DNA of 39,709 nucleotides from contig CAKSSY010000007.1 of NCBI GenBank assembly GCA_934489945.1, forward strand, positions 1 to 39,709, written 5' to 3'. The position numbers were made by a program, and so were the translations under genes. The DNA is from an uncultured Eubacteriales bacterium. Its GTDB lineage: Bacteria; Bacillota; Clostridia; Oscillospirales; CAG-272. Positions 39,207 to 39,709 of the stretch are shown here, one piece after another (positions within the stretch are counted from its first letter, which is position 1; each line of letters starts with the position of its first letter). Below the pieces are notes generated by a model. It worked only from the letters and a program-made list of their open reading frames with translations. It had not been told where the DNA came from and made no database searches.

Positions 39207-39709
39207 ATGGCAAGATATGTAGGTCCGGCTTGCAAACTTTGCCGCAGAGAAGGCGTAAAGCTCTATCTCAAGGGTGATCGTTGCATGTCAGGTAAATGTG
39301 CTATTGAACGCAGAAATACGGCTCCCGGTCAGCATGGTGCCGGAAACAAGAAGATGAGAGAATACGGCAGACAGCTTCGTGAGAAGCAGAAGGCAAAGAG
39401 ATATTACGGTATTCTCGAGAAGCAGTTCTTGAATTATTTCAAGGAAGCCGATCGCAGAGAAGGTATTACCGGTGAAAATCTTCTTACTTTGATTGAGAGA
39501 CGTCTGGATAATGTTGTTTTCAGAATGGGCATGGCGGAGAGCCATAAGGAAGCTCGTCAGATCGTTCTTCACGGTCATGTCGAAGTAAATGGCAAGAAGG
39601 TCAATATTCCTTCCTATATCGTAAAACAGGGTGATGTTGTCACGATTAAAGAGAAATTCCGTGCGTCTGAAAAGTGCAAGGCTCTCGCCGAGGCACTGAA
39701 GGACAGAAC
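39207..39709 (+). CDS. rpsD: 30S ribosomal protein S4, cut by the window end
   Basis: The first 167 codons of S4. Zinc-type N-terminus with Cys9, Cys12, Cys26 and Cys31; GRQLREKQKAKRYYGILEKQ and the S4 RNA-binding domain LDNVVFRMGMAESHKEARQI follow. About 30 more residues should lie beyond the edge. AGAAGGAGG precedes the ATG. Confidence 0.97.
   Translation, partial: MARYVGPACKLCRREGVKLYLKGDRCMSGKCAIERRNTAPGQHGAGNKKMREYGRQLREKQKAKRYYGILEKQFLNYFKEADRREGITGENLLTLIERRLDNVVFRMGMAESHKEARQIVLHGHVEVNGKKVNIPSYIVKQGDVVTIKEKFRASEKCKALAEALKDR

Overview
The window looks like a chromosomal segment of a low-to-mid GC Gram-positive anaerobe of the class Clostridia, probably gut-associated. The evidence is the fused pyruvate:ferredoxin oxidoreductase, the ylxM-ffh-rpsP-khpA block, strong AGGAGG ribosome binding sites, SigA-type promoters (TTGACA-17-TATAAT), zinc-ribbon forms of S14, S4 and L36, and the S10-spc-alpha gene order ending in secY-adk-map-infA-rpmJ-rpsM-rpsK-rpsD. 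The genus cannot be read from the sequence.

Layout. 1-3950: DnaA-box-like words at the very edge, a uridine-kinase-like enzyme (-), an unrecognised protein (+), a TetR-type regulator (-) that overlaps it tail to tail, and a lipid kinase (+). 3980-12574: a carbohydrate island. Five minus-strand genes (TIM-barrel hydrolase-like protein, SIS-domain isomerase, stand-alone C-terminal Gfo/Idh/MocA-like protein, full Gfo/Idh/MocA oxidoreductase, cytoplasmic GH89-like alpha-N-acetylglucosaminidase) are read from one good promoter, divergent from an AraC regulator that is followed by a lipoprotein solute-binding protein. 12687-14677: a MATE exporter and bioY, overlapping by 4 bases, behind a perfect consensus promoter. 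14926-22085 (-): a protein of unknown function, glpK, ldh and nifJ. 22069-24403 (-): ylxM-ffh-rpsP-khpA with its own promoter and a perfect inverted repeat near the start of transcription. 24381-25199 (-): an unrecognised eight-helix membrane protein. 25429-39709 (+): a leader RNA and the long ribosomal protein operon, cut off inside rpsD.

How the parts work together. The island reads as one catabolic unit: the lipoprotein captures a saccharide outside the cell, the AraC protein senses it, and the cytoplasmic hydrolase, oxidoreductases and isomerase take it apart. The substrate is inferred, probably an alpha-linked N-acetylglucosamine glycan or a related amino sugar. PFOR and LDH handle pyruvate and GlpK handles glycerol. 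The right third is translation and secretion machinery.

The most striking points are infA, which has no ATG, GTG or TTG start and appears to begin at CTG; the unusual composition of the GH89/Gfo/SIS island; and several structured, unusually long gaps inside the ribosomal operon (before rpsJ, rpsJ-rplC, rpsZ-rpsH, rplR-rpsE) that may be regulatory RNAs.
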